Part shown: piece after piece, positions 36,201 through 46,970 of the stretch | Layout: each line of letters opens with the position of its first letter | Numbering within the stretch: position 1 is the first letter of the stretch | From: Janthinobacterium sp. PAMC25594 | Lineage (GTDB): Bacteria > Pseudomonadota > Gammaproteobacteria > Burkholderiales > Burkholderiaceae_D | Direction of reading: 5' to 3' | NCBI RefSeq assembly: GCF_019443505.1 | Contig: NZ_CP080377.1 | Coordinates: forward strand, 3,038,001 to 3,102,000 | Length of the DNA: 64,000 nt | Made by a program: the position numbers and the translations under genes | Notes under the pieces: model-generated | The model's input: only the letters and a program-made list of their open reading frames with translations | The model's database searches: none | Told to the model about the DNA's origin: nothing

Positions 36201-37051
36201 CGCACCAGCCTGGCCTTGCCTTCGCTGAGCGCCTGGGCACTCACCTGGCGCGTGGTCTTGTCGGCGGCTTTTGTCGCCTTTTCCTGCTGGCGTCCCAGCG
36301 CTTCCATTTGCTTGCCCAGCGTTTCCATCGGCTTGCCGCGCTGATCCATCTGGCGCGACAGCACATCCACCTTGTCCGCCTCGCGTTCTTGCGCGGCGGC
36401 AATGCGGTCGTTGACCTCTTCCATGGCGTCCTGCGCATCTTCCATCTGCTGCTGCAGGCGTTCCACCTCGCGTGCGGCCGCGCGGCGCGCCGTCTCCGTG
36501 GTCGCCTGCGCCTGGCGACGTGCCGCCTCGCCCATCTTGCGGCCCAGTTCCTGCTGCTGGCGGCCCAGCGCCTGCAGTTGCGCCACATCGCGCGCGCCGA
36601 CGTTCGCCTGCGCCGCGCCATGGGCGCCCATCTTGCTGCCCAGTTCGCCCATCGCCTTGCCATGCTCGCTCATCTGCTTGCCCAGGCCGCTCATCTGAAA
36701 ACCCAGATCTTGCGACGGCTTCCAGGCGTCGCGTACGCGGGCCAGCAGCGCGGCATCCTGCGTCACATAGCCCTTGCCCCGGTCGCGGAACCACAGGAAC
36801 TGCCCCTTGAGCGAGCGCTGCAGCTGCTTGATCTGCTGGCCATCGACATCGGTGCCGGCCATGGTGACGCTATCCTCGCTGCTGTCGACGAGCGCATAGC
36901 CATCGCCGCTGCCCATGGAAATATTGATTTGCTTGCTGGGCGGCGCGGGCGGGGCCGGTGGCGCGGGCGGCTGCGGCGGCTGCACGGCCAGCGCGCTGCC
37001 GCCAAGCACGATACCGGCCAGGCTGAGGATCAAACGGTGGGAAGTGGACAT
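36197..37051 (-). CDS. Exported coiled-coil protein with Met/Gly heptad-like repeats
   Basis: The 284-residue product has a signal peptide (LILSLAGIVLGGSALA) and a Pro-rich linker (QPPAPPAPPAPP). A short globular part follows (about 50-120). A long helical region has repeated LGxQM / HGKAM / LGSKM units (about 125-175) and then a charged Ala/Gln/Glu-rich coiled coil to the end. Similar LG-x-QM repeats occur, as I recall, in tails of some BlaR1-type proteins, but no peptidase domain is present here. ATG at 37051 is chosen for the signal peptide. Function unknown. Confidence 0.72.
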   Translation of the reverse strand: MSTSHRLILSLAGIVLGGSALAVQPPQPPAPPAPPAPPSKQINISMGSGDGYALVDSSEDSVTMAGTDVDGQQIKQLQRSLKGQFLWFRDRGKGYVTQDAALLARVRDAWKPSQDLGFQMSGLGKQMSEHGKAMGELGSKMGAHGAAQANVGARDVAQLQALGRQQQELGRKMGEAARRQAQATTETARRAAAREVERLQQQMEDAQDAMEEVNDRIAAAQEREADKVDVLSRQMDQRGKPMETLGKQMEALGRQQEKATKAADKTTRQVSAQALSEGKARLVR

Positions 37052-37180
37052 GGCTGCCTCGTCGCAAAAGTAGTGGAGCGTTGACTTTAGCGGCAAGTGA
37101 ACCTGGCCTCCAGCGCGCTGCGACAGGCCGCAAAAAACCCTGCCTGGACGGCAAGCACGGACGATGGATGGCAAGCGGGC

Positions 37181-37206
37181 AAAAAAAACGGAGGCCGCAG
37201 CCTCCG
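37181..37206 (-). terminator. Rho-independent terminator after the alcohol dehydrogenase gene
   Basis: On the minus strand a GGAGGC/GCCTCC stem is followed by eight T residues, about 34 nt after the stop at 37240. A second small hairpin (ACGCCGT/ACGGCGT) with four T lies at 37208-37228. Confidence 0.85.
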
Positions 37207-37239
37207 CAAAAACGCCGTGGTACGGCGTATTTCAATTCA

Positions 37240-38346
37240 TTAATACAGCACGACGGAGCGGATCGATTCGCCGCTCTTCATCAAGTCGAAACCCTGGTTG
37301 ATATCTTCCAGTTTCAAACGGTGCGTGATCAAATCGTCGATATTGAGCTTGCCTTCCATATACCAGTCGACGATCTTCGGCACGTCCGTGCGGCCGCGCG
37401 CGCCGCCGAAGGCGGAACCCTTCCATACGCGCCCCGTCACCAGCTGGAATGGACGGGTGGAAATTTCCTGGCCGGCCGCCGCCACGCCGATGATGATGGA
37501 CTGGCCCCAGCCCTTGTGGCAGCACTCGAGCGACTGGCGCATGGTGGTGGTGTTGCCGATGCATTCAAACGAATAGTCGGCGCCGCCGTCCGTCAGCTGC
37601 ACGATGGTATCGACCACGTTGTCCACTTCGTTGGCGTTGACGAAATGCGTCATGCCGAACTTGCGCGCGATGGCCTGGCGCGCGGGGTTGATGTCGACGC
37701 CGATGATTTTATCTGCGCCGACCATCCTGGCCGCCTGGATCACGTTCAGGCCGATGCCGCCCAGGCCGAACACGACCACGTTGGCGCCCGCCTCGACCTT
37801 GGCCGTGAACAGCACGGCGCCCACGCCCGTCGTCACGCCGCAACCGATGTAGCAGACTTTGTCGAACGGCGCGTCTTCGCGGATCTTCGCCAGGGCGATT
37901 TCCGGCACGACGATATAGTTCGAGAAAGTGGACGTGCCCATGTAGTGGAAGATGGGCTTGCCGTCGATGGAAAAGCGCGACGTCGCGTCCGGCATCAGGC
38001 CGCGGCCCTGGGTCGAGCGGATCGACTGGCACAGGTTCGTCTTTTGCGACAGGCAGAACTTGCACTGGCGGCACTCCGGCGTGTACAGGGGAATGACGTG
38101 GTCGTCCTTTTTCAGGCTTTTCACGCCCGGGCCCACGTCGACGACGATGCCGGCGCCTTCATGGCCGAGGATGGACGGAAAGATGCCTTCCGGGTCGGCG
38201 CCCGACAGGGTGTAGTAATCGGTGTGGCAAATTCCGGTGGCCTTGATCTCGACCAGTACCTCGCCCTCGCGCGGGCCGGCCAGGTCGACTTCTTCGATGG
38301 TCAAAGGCGCGCCCGCCTTCCATGCAATCGCTGCTTTGGTTTTCAT
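37240..38346 (-). CDS. frmA: S-(hydroxymethyl)glutathione dehydrogenase / class III alcohol dehydrogenase
   Basis: The 368-residue zinc enzyme oxidises S-hydroxymethylglutathione, the adduct of formaldehyde and glutathione. The catalytic zinc ligands lie in GICHTDYYTLSG and the LGHEGAGIV segment. The structural zinc uses CRQCKFCLSQKTNLC. The Rossmann motif is VFGLGGIGLNVI. The class III hallmark CGVTTGVGAVL is present. A esterase partner (FrmB) is not adjacent. The gene starts 26 nt after the stop of an ANTAR response regulator on the same strand, so they may share a transcript. Confidence 0.95.
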   Translation of the reverse strand: MKTKAAIAWKAGAPLTIEEVDLAGPREGEVLVEIKATGICHTDYYTLSGADPEGIFPSILGHEGAGIVVDVGPGVKSLKKDDHVIPLYTPECRQCKFCLSQKTNLCQSIRSTQGRGLMPDATSRFSIDGKPIFHYMGTSTFSNYIVVPEIALAKIREDAPFDKVCYIGCGVTTGVGAVLFTAKVEAGANVVVFGLGGIGLNVIQAARMVGADKIIGVDINPARQAIARKFGMTHFVNANEVDNVVDTIVQLTDGGADYSFECIGNTTTMRQSLECCHKGWGQSIIIGVAAAGQEISTRPFQLVTGRVWKGSAFGGARGRTDVPKIVDWYMEGKLNIDDLITHRLKLEDINQGFDLMKSGESIRSVVLY

Positions 38347-38372
38347 GTGTATCCTGTGTATGGTTGAAACGC

Positions 38373-39005
38373 TTACTTGGTTTTCGCGCGGTTGAGGAAG
38401 GCGCCGTGCAAGCCGTTCAGGGTTTCCTCGGCCAGCAGCAGCTGGCTGGCGATTTCATTGATCTTGCGGCGGCTGGAGCGGGCATGGTCGCGCAGCACCT
38501 CGAAGGCCGTGTTGCGGTCCGTCTGGAACTTGCCCATCAGCAAGCCGACGGCCAAACTCGTTTCGCGCCCGGCGGCCAGCGCCGCGTTCAGGTTCAGCTC
38601 GGTGCGCCGCAGTTGGCGGATCTCGTCGGCACGCGCCAGGCCCGCTTCGAACGCGGGCATCAAGCGGCCTTCATCAACGGGTTTGACGACATAGCCGACG
38701 GCGCCGTAGGCGGCTGCCTGCTTGCCCGATTCACTGTCGCCGCTGCCGGACAGGAACATGAACGGCACGCCCGTCTCGCCATGCAGGCGCTTGGCCAGTT
38801 CCAGGCCGGACATGCCCGGCATGTGGATGTCGAGCAAGGCCAGGTCCGGCTCGCGCTGGGCGACCAGCTGCAGCGCCACTTCGGCCGAATTGGCCAGGGC
38901 CGTCTCGTAGCCGGCATGGCGCAGGACTTCGCCGAGGAATTCCAACAGGAGCTGGTCATCGTCAACGATCAGGATAAGGCGTTTCGCGGCGGCTGGCTGG
39001 CTCAT
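38373..39005 (-). CDS. ANTAR-domain response regulator (AmiR/NasT type)
   Basis: The 210-residue product has an N-terminal receiver domain (about 10-125) with the acidic pair VDDD, the phosphoacceptor in LALLDIHMPGMSG and the Lys in VVKPVD. The C-terminal ANTAR domain (about 145-200) reads AVGLLMGKFQTDRNTAFEVLRDHAR and then INEIASQLL. ANTAR domains bind nascent RNA and prevent termination, so it probably regulates by antitermination. No sensor gene is adjacent. The ATG at 39005 is only about 24 nt from the 3' end of a group II intron, which must therefore have entered its upstream region. Confidence 0.9.
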   Translation of the reverse strand: MSQPAAAKRLILIVDDDQLLLEFLGEVLRHAGYETALANSAEVALQLVAQREPDLALLDIHMPGMSGLELAKRLHGETGVPFMFLSGSGDSESGKQAAAYGAVGYVVKPVDEGRLMPAFEAGLARADEIRQLRRTELNLNAALAAGRETSLAVGLLMGKFQTDRNTAFEVLRDHARSSRRKINEIASQLLLAEETLNGLHGAFLNRAKTK

Positions 39006-39070
39006 GGGTGGGGGACCTCGGTAATGAAGTAGGGTAGGAGAATCCCATTACTGGAAACTCTCCCCCCTAA

Positions 39071-39104
39071 GAACCGTGCGTGCGACTTTCACCGCACACG
39101 GCTC
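39071..39104 (-). ncRNA. Group II intron domain V
   Basis: On the minus strand the 34-nt hairpin runs from GAGCCGTGTGCG through a GTGAAAGTC loop region to CGCACGCACGGTTC. Its length, the AGC-type catalytic start (GAGC) and GNRA-type loop are those of group II intron domain V. Confidence 0.9.
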
Positions 39105-39121
39105 AAGCATAATAAAAGTTC

Positions 39122-40825
39122 CTATACAGGAACCGGCTTTACAACTTCTAGTTTTTGGCTATGCACTTGGGCATGGCAGTTTGGATGCAATAGTACTCGA
39201 TTTTCTAGGGCATCAGAGCCACCTGCCACACGATATTCAATGTGGTGGTCATGCCAACCGGTTTCCATGTCCATCTCGTATCCACACATTGCGCACAGGC
39301 CACGTTGGTCAAGGTAAAGTCTCGCCCACTCGCGCCGGTACTGCATGTTTTTCAACATACGTTCCTGGCGAAGGGTTTCCCCATACATTTCCCATTGCAG
39401 ATCATAGGGATGGTACTCCCCTTTGATTTTCGTGTGACGCACGATGGCTGTACCCGGCAAAGAGTACATTTCCAATACGCCCTTACTGCCCTCTTTCGTG
39501 ACAACGTCCGCTGCAAATACCTGACTTCTAAGCTCAATCGGGCGCCAGTACCTATGGCGTATCCAATCACTGCTTTTCATCGGATGTCTGCGTGCAGCCC
39601 ACCGACGGAGCCGCCAGAACAATAGCGACTCCATTGCCGAAAACGCCTCCTTCGCGACCACGGGGCTGTGATACTGCGCCCAACCTCGTAGCATGGGGTT
39701 CAGCAGTCGAATAAGATTCTCTTGCCTTGCCCCAACGTTTTCACTGATCGTCTTGCTAAGCTTGGCATAGAACGTTTTCACGTTCTTCTTACTAGGCTTA
39801 ATGAGCAGTTTTCCGGAGTATTTTCGGAAGTTCCACCCCAAGAAGTCGAAGCCGTCGTCAATGTGCACGATCTTGGACTTGGCTACGGATAGTCGTAGAC
39901 CCCTGACTGCGAGGAATCCTTCAATCCATGGCCTAATTTCGTCCTCCAACAGTTCTTTCGAAGCGCCAGTTACGACAAAATCGTCCGCATATCGAACTAC
40001 TCCGACTTTTAGCCTTCCCGCCTTTGTCTTTCCGAATTTCGCACTAAGGTGCGCCATAAGTCCAGATTCGAGGCCGTTCAGTGTCCAATTTGCAAGGGCA
40101 GGGCTGATAATGCCACCCTGTGGTGTTCCAGCTGTGGTTGCCATCAATTGCTGCCGGTCAACAACTCCGGATTTCAACCACTTCTTTAAAATCGATTTGT
40201 CCATGCGGACATTCTCGATCATCCAGTTGTGATTGATATTATCGAAGAATCCCTCAATGTCTGCGTCCAATACCCATGTTGCCGAGACTTTCCGGCAGGT
40301 CTGGAGGAATATCTGCGACATAGCGTCGGCCGTCGAACGATTTTTCCTGAACCCATAGGAATTCGGGTCACTCAACGTTTCCAAGATTGGATCAAGAGCT
40401 AGCAGATGAAGCGCTTGCATTGCCCTGTCACGCATGGTTGGAATGCCCAACGGGCGCATCGTTCCATTTGACTTGGGAATATAGACCCTCCGTAGTGGCA
40501 AGGGTCTGTAGCCTTGCTTCTTCAATCTCGCAATTGCTGCAAATTTCTGCTGCGGTGAATCCCATAATTGCTGATCCACCCCTGCGGTCCGTTTACCTTG
40601 ATTTTCGGTCACCCGTTTAACTGCGAGTGCTTTTGCGCTAAACGAGTGGGTCAGCCACCTTTGCAGGGCTTTTGCCCTGCGCCAGTCACCTTCCTGTGTG
40701 GCCTTCGTTAATCGACACTGCATGGCTCTCACGTTCCGTTGAACGAGCCGCCAGTTGATGGCGGCCCATTCAGACGGAGCATGCGAGGACGCAGAACCGG
40801 TATGACTACTAACGGTTACTTTCAT
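39122..40825 (-). CDS. ltrA: Group II intron reverse transcriptase/maturase with HNH endonuclease
   Basis: The 567-residue intron-encoded protein supports splicing and retrohoming. It has an N-terminal RT extension (about 20-90) with AMQCRLTKATQEGDWRRAK. The reverse transcriptase domain (about 95-335) has PLGIPTMRDR, TPQGGIISPALAN and the catalytic VRYADDFVV. A maturase/thumb domain (about 360-450) and a C-terminal HNH endonuclease (about 500-555) with CAMCGYEMD, HDHHIEYRVAGG and HPNCHAQVH complete it. All catalytic motifs are intact. The gene lies within the intron between its 5' RNA region and domain V. Its GC content is visibly lower than that of host genes. Confidence 0.95.
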   Translation of the reverse strand: MKVTVSSHTGSASSHAPSEWAAINWRLVQRNVRAMQCRLTKATQEGDWRRAKALQRWLTHSFSAKALAVKRVTENQGKRTAGVDQQLWDSPQQKFAAIARLKKQGYRPLPLRRVYIPKSNGTMRPLGIPTMRDRAMQALHLLALDPILETLSDPNSYGFRKNRSTADAMSQIFLQTCRKVSATWVLDADIEGFFDNINHNWMIENVRMDKSILKKWLKSGVVDRQQLMATTAGTPQGGIISPALANWTLNGLESGLMAHLSAKFGKTKAGRLKVGVVRYADDFVVTGASKELLEDEIRPWIEGFLAVRGLRLSVAKSKIVHIDDGFDFLGWNFRKYSGKLLIKPSKKNVKTFYAKLSKTISENVGARQENLIRLLNPMLRGWAQYHSPVVAKEAFSAMESLLFWRLRRWAARRHPMKSSDWIRHRYWRPIELRSQVFAADVVTKEGSKGVLEMYSLPGTAIVRHTKIKGEYHPYDLQWEMYGETLRQERMLKNMQYRREWARLYLDQRGLCAMCGYEMDMETGWHDHHIEYRVAGGSDALENRVLLHPNCHAQVHSQKLEVVKPVPV

Positions 40826-41501
40826 GCTGTACCTCGGGTAGTTCCCCTAGAGGCGCAGTTCTCCCCGAAGGGTGAACTGAATCCCTTCGGGGTGATTGAA
40901 AAATAATGACTACTTGGAGACAATACTGTTTTATAACGACTATTACACCAGATGGAAGTCTGCGCCCTTTCAGGCTGGGGCAAATTCTGAACCCCTATCC
41001 GAGTCGTTAAAACCCGGCATTCGCTTTCTCCATCCTCCCATACCCGCTTTCCCATCTGCTCGCCTTGCGGCTCACTTGCCAATTTCTCGCTGTTTTGATT
41101 TTTGGCAGAAAATCGGGCTTACCACGTTCCCAACGATATCGACGCGACAGCTACATCGCGACTAGCTGTTTAGAGTCCATCTTTCCCCCGGTGGTTTAAA
41201 TGACGACGTATCCCCAACATCAACGGAGATATCCGACCACGTACCGTTTTGGTTTAGGCCTATCAGCAGTTTTGGCCTATCAATATTTACGAGGGTTCAA
41301 ACGATGGTTCACATTACATTACTCTTGCAGCACTCACCTAGCCCCTAAACCGCATTGCTGCTAGCAGTCTCTGACCAAACGCTCACGCGGTTAGCCACCG
41401 AAATTTTGGGGGTACATTGTCCTCGAAGCTTCATACCCCATCGTTACCGATGACGCATGTTCGAGTAGGTGACGGGCGGTCGTGCGCCCGATCGTAGCAC
41501 C

Positions 41502-42055
41502 AAGTAATTGAAGATTTGGGTACGACAAGATATCGAAGAGCTTGTCGCTCTAGAAGTTCATTGATGTAAGTAGTGAGATACCTACTAAAATACTAGCGGA
41601 GGTGTTAGACCTTGCTGTTAGTGTCCGAGCTTACCGTATTGCAGGCCGCTTCAACTCTTTTCGGATAAAGCTATACATCGCCACGAAAGGCGCGAAGAAG
41701 GTCCGAACATCGTCTTTTGCAACCCGCTTGATATGCTGAATGAGAGGACTCATTTTTTTCTTTGGAAGGACTCTATTGTCGTATTTTAACAACGTAAGCG
41801 AACCGTTAAACTGGATTCGCAGACACAATTGACCCACTGGAACACAGAACCCACTTTGTATCCACACTAGGAATTACGGCTTCTCAGACTATTACGTTTG
41901 TATCAATTAGGGCGAATTTTCCTTTAAATTCAAAGGGATACTAACCCGCTCCTGCTTCTAATGATTGCCGCATAGCGACGATTTTGCGACCGTGTCGCAC
42001 TGATGCTCTTATTATATGCCGATTATTCCCTCAAATCAGCCCTCCCTGCCCGTGT
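41502..42055. other. AT-rich intergenic segment next to the intron
   Basis: About 550 nt between the intron 5' end and thiE are clearly richer in A and T than the rest of the window. The only candidate gene is a minus-strand frame from ATG 41753 to 41631 (40 residues, basic, ending KRPAIR) with no good ribosome site, so I do not call it. The composition suggests transferred DNA or a decayed gene. Confidence 0.6.
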
Positions 42056-42679
42056 TCATGCCGCAAACAAGTGATTGAATTGCTGCACCGCAATATCCAC
42101 ATCATCTGCTTGGTAGTCCTTGCCAAATACGCTGCTGATGGCCGCCACCATATCGGCGCCGCGCGCGACCAGCGGTGCCGCGTTGTTCGGCGTCATGCCG
42201 CCGATCACCACGCACGGCAAGGCGATCTCGCGTTTCGCTTGCAGCACGATATCGAGGGGCGTGGTCACCGGATACTTTTTCACCAGCGACGGATAAAAAC
42301 CGCCGAAGGCCACATAGCTGGCGCCGCCCGCCTCGGCCGTCCGTGCCAGGGCCATGTCGCCATAGCAGGAAGCGCCGACGATCTTGTCCTTGCCCAGGCG
42401 CGCGCGCACCTGCGCGACGGACGCATCCGTGCCACCCACGTGCACGCCGTCCGCGTCCAGTTCTTCGCACAGTTCGATAAAGTCATTGATGATGAAGGGC
42501 ACGCCATACTTGCGGGCCAGCGCCAGCAAGGCGCCCGCCTGCTCGCGCCGCTGCTGCGCCTCGGCGCTCTTGTGGCGATATTGCAGCAGCGCCACGCCTT
42601 CCTGCAGGGCTTGCTCGCTCACGTCGAGCAGGCGGTCGGTGTCATCCCAGTTCGGGGTGACCAGATACAGTCCACGCAT
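42056..42679 (-). CDS. thiE: Thiamine-phosphate synthase
   Basis: The 207-residue TIM-barrel enzyme joins HMP diphosphate and thiazole phosphate to thiamin phosphate. Family motifs are VALLQYRHKSA near residue 30, the FIINDFIELCEELDADGVHVG segment, GASCYGD and AFGGFYPS, and a C-terminal phosphate loop region VVIGGMTPNNA. ATG at 42679 with AGGA upstream. It is last in the thiC-S-G-D-E order, 10 nt after thiD. Confidence 0.94.
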   Translation of the reverse strand: MRGLYLVTPNWDDTDRLLDVSEQALQEGVALLQYRHKSAEAQQRREQAGALLALARKYGVPFIINDFIELCEELDADGVHVGGTDASVAQVRARLGKDKIVGASCYGDMALARTAEAGGASYVAFGGFYPSLVKKYPVTTPLDIVLQAKREIALPCVVIGGMTPNNAAPLVARGADMVAAISSVFGKDYQADDVDIAVQQFNHLFAA

Positions 42680-42689
42680 GATGTTTTCC

Positions 42690-43454
42690 TTATGTAAAAA
42701 ATCGTTGCGGCATGAGTTGACCTGGCGCAATCGCATACGCGCCGGCCAGGGCCGCATGGCAATAGCTTTGCGCCAGATCCAGCGCTTCGGGCAGCGCCTG
42801 TCCCAGCGCCAGGCGCGCCGCGATGGCGGAGGCCAGGGTGCAGCCGCTGCCGTGGAATTCGCCGGGAAGACGGGGCCAGCGCCACTCACGCTCGCCGCCA
42901 CCGGCGTCAAACCAGCGGTTGATGATCACCTCGCCTTCGCCATGGCCACCCGTCACCAGCACGTGCTGGCAGCCTCGCGCGCGCAGGTTTTCCGCGCCAC
43001 CGAGGGCCAGCGCTTCCGGCCCGTTCGGTACGATCACGGTCGTCAGCGGCAGCAAGGGCGCCAGCGCCAGCACGGCGTCGTCCCGGCTGAGCACGTCGCC
43101 ATGGCCGCTGGCCAGCACGGGATCGAGCACGACAGGCAAGCTTGGGCGGGCCTGCCGCAATTGCGCGATCAGTTGCGCGATGACGGCCGCATTCGCGGCA
43201 CTGCCGGGGATGCCGATTTTCACGGCATGAATCGCCATCTTGTCGATCAGCGCCTGCGCCTGGCGGCGCAGCAATGCCGGCGCCACCGGCTCGACAGCAA
43301 ACACGCGGTCATTGTCCTGCACCGTCAGCGCCGTGATGACGGGCAGCGCATGCGCGCCCTGCGCCACAATGGCCAGAATATCGGCGGCGATGCCGGCGCC
43401 GCCCGAAGGATCGGCGCCGGCAAACACCAGCACCGTCGGCAACGTTGGCTCCAT
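42690..43454 (-). CDS. thiD: Hydroxymethylpyrimidine/phosphomethylpyrimidine kinase
   Basis: The 254-residue ribokinase-fold enzyme phosphorylates HMP and HMP phosphate. The N-terminal motif is FAGADPSGGAGIAADI; HAVKIGIPGSA, DPVLASGHGD and VIVPNGPEALAL follow. The catalytic GEFHGSGCTLASAIAA is near residue 215. The ATG at 43454 shares one base with the thiG stop (TGATG), so translation is coupled; a GTG at 43457 is also in frame. Confidence 0.94.
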   Translation of the reverse strand: MEPTLPTVLVFAGADPSGGAGIAADILAIVAQGAHALPVITALTVQDNDRVFAVEPVAPALLRRQAQALIDKMAIHAVKIGIPGSAANAAVIAQLIAQLRQARPSLPVVLDPVLASGHGDVLSRDDAVLALAPLLPLTTVIVPNGPEALALGGAENLRARGCQHVLVTGGHGEGEVIINRWFDAGGGEREWRWPRLPGEFHGSGCTLASAIAARLALGQALPEALDLAQSYCHAALAGAYAIAPGQLMPQRFFT

Positions 43455-44245
43455 CACGCCAGGCGGCCCGCCATCGGCGACGATGGGGAAGCGGCAAATT
43501 TACGCGGCATGCGTCCCGCCAAAAACGCTTCGCGCCCGGCCCGCACGGCCAGCTTCATCGCGCGCGCCATACGCACGGGATCGCGCGCGCCGGCGATGGC
43601 CGTATTCATCAGCACGCCATCGCAGCCGAGTTCCATGGCAATGGCCGCATCCGACGCCGTACCCACGCCCGCGTCCACCAGCACGGGCACCTTCGCCTGA
43701 TCGATGATCAGCGACAAGTTCCACGGATTCAAAATGCCCATGCCCGAGCCGATCAGGGACGCCAGCGGCATGACGGCCACGCAACCGATGTCTTCCAGAA
43801 TCTTCGCCTGGATGGGGTCGTCGCTGCAGTAAACCATCACGTCAAAACCGTCCTTGACCAGCGCTTCGGCCGCAATCAACGTTTCCGGCATGTGCGGAAA
43901 CAGGGTCTTTTCGTCGCCCAGTACTTCCAGCTTCACCAGATTGCGCCCGCCCAGCAGCTCGCGCGCCAGTTGCAGGGTGTAGACGGCGTCTTTCGCGTTG
44001 TAGCAGCCGGCCGTGTTCGGCAATATCGTGTACTGGTCCGGCGGCACGAAGTCGAGCAGACTGGGCGCGTTCGGGTCTTGCCCGATGTTTACCCTGCGGA
44101 TCGCCACCGTGATGATCTGCGCTTCCGCCGCGTCCGTCGCCTCGCGCGTCTGCGGCAAATCCTTGTACTTGCCGCTGCCCACCAGCAAGCGCGATTGATA
44201 CTGTTTGCCTGCGATGGTCAGCAGGTCGTTGTTATTACTGTTCAT
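43454..44245 (-). CDS. thiG: Thiazole synthase
   Basis: The 263-residue TIM barrel makes thiazole phosphate from deoxyxylulose phosphate, dehydroglycine and ThiS thiocarboxylate. The N-terminus has [13 protein letters not shown], followed by TVAIRRVNI with the Schiff-base Lys expected later in LVKLEVLGD. The phosphate site has [18 protein letters not shown], and [11 protein letters not shown] is near the end. It starts 15 nt after the thiS stop. Its DXP substrate comes from Dxs, encoded at 17.6 kb. Confidence 0.96.
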   Translation of the reverse strand: MNSNNNDLLTIAGKQYQSRLLVGSGKYKDLPQTREATDAAEAQIITVAIRRVNIGQDPNAPSLLDFVPPDQYTILPNTAGCYNAKDAVYTLQLARELLGGRNLVKLEVLGDEKTLFPHMPETLIAAEALVKDGFDVMVYCSDDPIQAKILEDIGCVAVMPLASLIGSGMGILNPWNLSLIIDQAKVPVLVDAGVGTASDAAIAMELGCDGVLMNTAIAGARDPVRMARAMKLAVRAGREAFLAGRMPRKFAASPSSPMAGRLA

Positions 44246-44260
44246 TGTTTTTTCCTTAGT

Positions 44261-44473
44261 TCAGCCGCCGCCGATGGCACGTACGATTTCCACTTGGTCT
44301 TGCACCTGCAAGACCTGTCCCGGCCACGCCTTGCGCGGCACGACGTTGCGGTTGACGGCCAGCGCCAGCGCCTGGTTTTCCAGCGACAGTGCGGCGATCA
44401 ATTGATCGAGTGTCTGTCCCGGCGGCACCTGGTGCGGCGCGCCGTTGAGCGTGATGGATATCAATGCAGGCAT
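44261..44473 (-). CDS. thiS: Sulfur carrier protein ThiS
   Basis: The 70-residue beta-grasp protein ends in the required Gly-Gly (RAIGGG). This tail is adenylated and converted to a thiocarboxylate for thiazole formation. The start ATG at 44473 has AAGGAGAG upstream. It lies 11 nt after thiC and 15 nt before thiG. Confidence 0.93.
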   Translation of the reverse strand: MPALISITLNGAPHQVPPGQTLDQLIAALSLENQALALAVNRNVVPRKAWPGQVLQVQDQVEIVRAIGGG

Positions 44474-44484
44474 CACGCTCTCCT

Positions 44485-46416
<1,932 letters not shown>

Positions 46417-46488
46417 CTATTTTTAAGCCTGGAGCCAGCTAAGGAGGTTCGGCTGCGCGCACGCGGAAAGGCGGGGTGCGTTCATCCT

Positions 46489-46583
46489 AAAGCTTCCCTT
46501 CGCTGGCATTATCCAGATCAGGTTCGGAGGGTATTTCTCACCCGCGCTTGCACTGTGTTTCCACAGCGAAAGGCAGGACCCCT
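46489..46583 (-). promoter_or_regulatory. TPP (THI-box) riboswitch
   Basis: On the minus strand the leader has the THI-box parts in order: AGGGGTCCTG at the 5' side, a variable stem, GGGTGAGAAATACCC (the GAGA pyrimidine-binding region), then GAACCTGATCTGGATAATGC and CAGCGAAGGGA. This is the conserved thi-box that senses thiamin diphosphate and lowers expression of thiC and the following genes. Confidence 0.95.
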
Positions 46584-46676
46584 AGCGTTTGCCGCCTTGC
46601 GGCAGCGAGCCAATTATACGCGGTTCACGCCGCGTGGCCAGATGATTTCTTGCAGGTGTAGTCTTTGTGCATCGAC

Positions 46677-46931
46677 CTACTTCTTCTTGCCCCAGCGCCA
46701 GGCGGTCGGTTCGCCCTTCAGCTGGCAGATGAAAATGAGCGCGGCGACGACAGCCACTTCATACACGATGTAGCCGACGAACATGGTTTGCGGCGGGAAC
46801 AGGAAGGCGCCGCAGGCGAACAGCGCCAGCGCGGCCAGAAACACCAGCCAGCCTTGCCAGGTGATGGGCAAGCCCCAGCCCCAGCCATAGGTCTTGGCGG
46901 GAAACCAGTAGGAGGGAGATTTGTCAGCCAT
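46677..46931 (-). CDS. Small two-helix membrane protein, hypothetical
   Basis: The 84-residue product has ATG at 46931 with AAGGAA upstream. It contains an N-terminal aromatic segment (YWFPAKTYGWGWGLP) and two hydrophobic helices (about 24-44 and 50-70), ending in a basic GKKK tail. I recognise no family. It lies between the thiamin riboswitch and the REC-PAS gene on the same strand, 39 nt after the latter, so it may be the last gene of the signalling operon. Confidence 0.72.
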   Translation of the reverse strand: MADKSPSYWFPAKTYGWGWGLPITWQGWLVFLAALALFACGAFLFPPQTMFVGYIVYEVAVVAALIFICQLKGEPTAWRWGKKK

Positions 46932-46970
46932 GATGCATTCCTTGTCGATGTCGATGACACCAAGTATAAA

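Larger units (their letters stand above)
39029..41501 (-). mobile_element. Group II intron (about 2.5 kb)
   Basis: The minus strand holds a full-looking group II intron. About 0.65 kb of non-coding RNA region precedes a 567-residue maturase gene, followed by a classic 34-nt domain V at 39071-39104. A domain VI-like hairpin follows, with CTACCCTAC at 39029-39037 as the likely 3' end. The 5' end is set approximately at 41501, where the strand reads GTGCTAC, an imperfect match to the GTGYG consensus. It lies between the thiamin operon and the ANTAR regulator, both on the same strand as the intron. Exact ends need comparison with related introns. Confidence 0.75.

Noticed and set aside
41470..41485. 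Sequence resembling the 3' part of 16S rRNA (ACCGCCCGTCAC on the minus strand)
   Set aside because: The match is limited to about 12 bases and the flanks differ; it is part of a small hairpin in the intron 5' region.
41631..41753. Possible 40-residue minus-strand gene
   Set aside because: No ribosome site and no recognisable family; in AT-rich DNA short frames occur by chance.
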